A DNA stretch of 64,000 nucleotides from Pithys albifrons albifrons (lineage: Eukaryota; Chordata; Aves; Passeriformes; Thamnophilidae), in contig NC_092497.1 in the NCBI RefSeq assembly GCF_047495875.1, positions 80,547,749-80,611,748 on the forward strand, given 5' to 3'. Positions 62,099-64,000 of the stretch are shown here, piece after piece; the stretch's first letter is position 1; each line of letters begins with the position of its first letter. The translations under genes and the position numbers were made by a program. The notes under the pieces are model-generated. The model was not told where the DNA came from. It saw nothing but the letters and a program-made list of their open reading frames with translations, and ran no database searches.

Positions 62099-62475
62099 TA
62101 TATTTTTCTTACTTTCTATTTTTTATGTTGATTTCAGATATCATGCTGAGCATGTAGTCACATGTGAAAGCACAGAAATTACCTGTGAAATAGTAACTTT
62201 TATTGTCCAGCTCATTTCAGTTGGCTCCTTCATTCAGCTGCTCTTCAAATTTTTACCCTCATAAGGGGTGTCAAGTCTTTTTCTGTTGCTCTAAGGCAGG
62301 CAGTGTCTTCAAGAAAATATACACATAAACCTATTTTCTAATGTTTAAAAACAACACTTTAAAGTATATATTATTCATATTTTTTTATATTTTTTCTCTT
62401 AGCGCTATTTGGCTATATCCTGTAAGTAACAGTTTATATTTGTTTTCAGGCTAAGCAATGGTCTTTTTACTTGTG
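62099..62475. other. Unannotated interval
   Basis: T-rich sequence with no recognised gene. A 64-codon frame at 62070-62264 (+) is hydrophobic but has no family signature. Confidence 0.4.
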
Positions 62476-62655
62476 CTGAAACACTGGCACAGGTTGCCCA
62501 GAGAGGTGGTGAATGCCCCACCCCTGGAAACACCCAAGGTTAGGTTGGATGGGGCTCTTAACAATCTGGTTTAGTTGAAGATGTTATTGCAGGAAATTTG
62601 GAGTAGGTGACCTTTAAAGGTCCCTTCAAACACAAGCTATTCTATGATTCTATTT
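62476..62655 (+). mobile_element. CR1 LINE 3' end
   Basis: Starts CTGAAACACTGGCACAGG, then TTGCCCAGAGAGGTGGTG. It continues to AGGTGACCTTTAAAGGTCCC and ends TATTCTATGATTCTAT. It is a classic CR1 3' terminus of about 180 bp. Confidence 0.95.
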
Positions 62656-63370
62656 TGTACAAAGTATAATTCAGTAAAAAAATTACACATTTTATTATTT
62701 TAATACCTTTTCCTCTCACTTAAGATTTACATTTTTAGTTCAAATGTTCATTCTCTCTTTGGAGGTTCAGCACAAATATAATACAGTTTCCCTAAAGTTC
62801 CATTTCTTAAAAGCATCTATGTCATGAACAGCTTCCTGCTCAACCAGTGGTTATTTAACGAATAAAGCAGACATAGTTGTTAGGTTTCATGGGTAGAAAA
62901 GCAGATGGAACTTGCCACAGTGCTTTGAAGTTTTCAAGTGCTTTTTCCTTACTGATGCAGCTGAGCAGCTGTAGTTTTCTTAGAGATTGTGCAAATGAAA
63001 TAATTTATTTTTATTGCACGTTCCAGCATAATACACTATGGTATAGATTTACCCCCTAAAGAACAGGCTTTGGGTTAAAGTACTTCCCATGCTGAAAGGG
63101 AAAACAAATTGTGATGATGACTGCACTTGATTTATTGAAATATTTCATCCTCAGCATCATGTGTGACAATGAAAGCAAAATAGTTCCACTGATTCCTAAA
63201 AATTAACTGTGTGATCATCCATTAATTTGGGAAAAGCTCAAGGATGTAGTTTTAAAATTAAACATTAAACCTAGTTACTAGCTGGAATAATAGGCATATT
63301 GCCCACTCCTAAGGACGAGCATCAAAACCCTACCAAAAGACAAAAACTGTACTAATGTGTTACTGGTATT
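62656..63370. other. Unannotated interval
   Basis: AT-rich sequence between the CR1 tail and the final LTR. Nothing was recognised. Confidence 0.45.
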
Positions 63371-63375
63371 GATGG

Positions 63376-63901
63376 TGTCAGAGGTTTGGCCTGGCTGTTG
63401 CCAACCCTGGACTGGCCCCCCTTCCCCCTCCCAGAACCTTCCCAGCAAAGGAAAGGAAAAAAAACTGAAAAGAAACGCACTCTAAAGAAACTGAACTGAA
63501 TAAAAAGAATAAATTATATTTACTAACATTTACAAACCACACTGTATACACAATACACAGGATCCCACCTCCCAGGGGAGAGGGGAAGGGAGAAAAGGGG
63601 ATTGATTAGCTGGGAAATAGGGAAGACACCAACCCAACCCAAAGAAACCCAATGAATCAAAACAAACACAATTAAAAACCTCAAGGAAGGGGAACAAGAA
63701 TGAAACAATCTCACCCAGGACAGGAGAAACACCAGGGACCGGAGGGACCAGGCTTCAACCACCTTCCTCCAGCTCCTCAGCCAAGGAAGGGAAGGAAAAC
63801 CAAAACCACTCCCCCACTGCTACGTGGAAGACACGTGTGGAATACTTGTAACTTCCTTAGATACAATGGTTACTGAGGAAGCCATGGGGCAAACCATTAC
63901 A
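63376..63901 (-). mobile_element. Solo LTR with GATGG target duplication (family also at 47.3 kb)
   Basis: 526 bp with TG...CA ends (TGTCAGAGGTTTGG...CCATTACA on the + strand). It is flanked by GATGG at 63371-63375 and GATGG at 63902-63906. Read on the minus strand it starts TGTAATGGTTTGCCCCATGG and matches the + strand LTR at 47.3 kb over its length, including AGTATTCCACACGTGT. It is more intact at its 3' end (GGCAACAGCCAGGCCAAACC). No internal genes are present. Confidence 0.91.
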
Positions 63902-64000
63902 GATGGACAAAATTTGATCTCTGTACTATATTGATAGAGACGTACAGAAGTCAAAGGAGCATTTCAAATTATCCCACAGAGAGCTATCTAGTGTTTCCAT

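Overview
The window looks like gene-poor nuclear DNA from a bird. The main evidence is about ten CR1 LINE copies. They are 5'-truncated, and most end in the avian CR1 3' signature (TTCTATGATTCTATGA-like, or TCATAGAATC on the other strand). There are also several short solo LTRs of the kinds that fill avian genomes. I found no convincing host protein-coding exon, no tRNA and no functional rRNA gene. Open frames above 100 codons are either transposon remnants or translations of simple repeats. The segment is best read as intergenic or deep intronic DNA.

Layout. 1-4.3 kb is unannotated. 4.3-7.06 kb holds two head-to-tail CR1 copies, the second split by an LTR. 8.7-9.5 kb is a CR1 split by another LTR with a perfect 5-bp target duplication. 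12.5-13.1 kb is a related LTR. 16.8-17.3 kb has two CR1 tails facing each other. 18.26-19.09 kb and 20.51-21.49 kb hold two members of an RTE-clade LINE. The first is a leader fused to a tail with its coding region deleted; the second is a 5'-truncated, decayed reverse-transcriptase C-terminal region. 24.1-25.0 kb is an ERVL-like LTR, 26.73-27.28 kb an ERVK-like solo LTR with a 6-bp duplication, and 28.95-29.16 kb a 217-bp solo LTR with a perfect 6-bp duplication. 32.6-33.1 kb is a CR1. From 33 to 47 kb I see mostly unannotated sequence with minor tandem repeats. 47.3-47.85 kb and 63.38-63.90 kb are two solo LTRs of one family in opposite orientation, each with a 5-bp duplication. 48.3, 50.5-52.0 and 61.5-62.0 kb are long purine/pyrimidine pentanucleotide arrays. 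At 57.3-57.6 kb sits a complete composite SINE.

The most interesting signal is a three-part retroelement system. The RTE fragment (20.5-21.5 kb), the deletion derivative (18.3-19.1 kb) and the short element at 57.3-57.6 kb share the same short 3' tail, cored on TTCGCGAAGC with ATG repeats in the first two. The third element is built from a 5S rRNA-derived head, about 140 bp of the RTE leader and the RTE tail, and it is bounded by a 13-bp target-site duplication. It looks like a 5S-headed SINE assembled from an internally deleted RTE and mobilised by it. RTE elements are patchily distributed in birds; the AviRTE family was described as horizontally transferred between birds and filarial nematodes. 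That identification is from memory and inference, not from a search.

A second structural signal is an inverted pair of about 125-bp sequences (48.18-48.31 kb and 61.98-62.10 kb), each abutting a purine/pyrimidine array.
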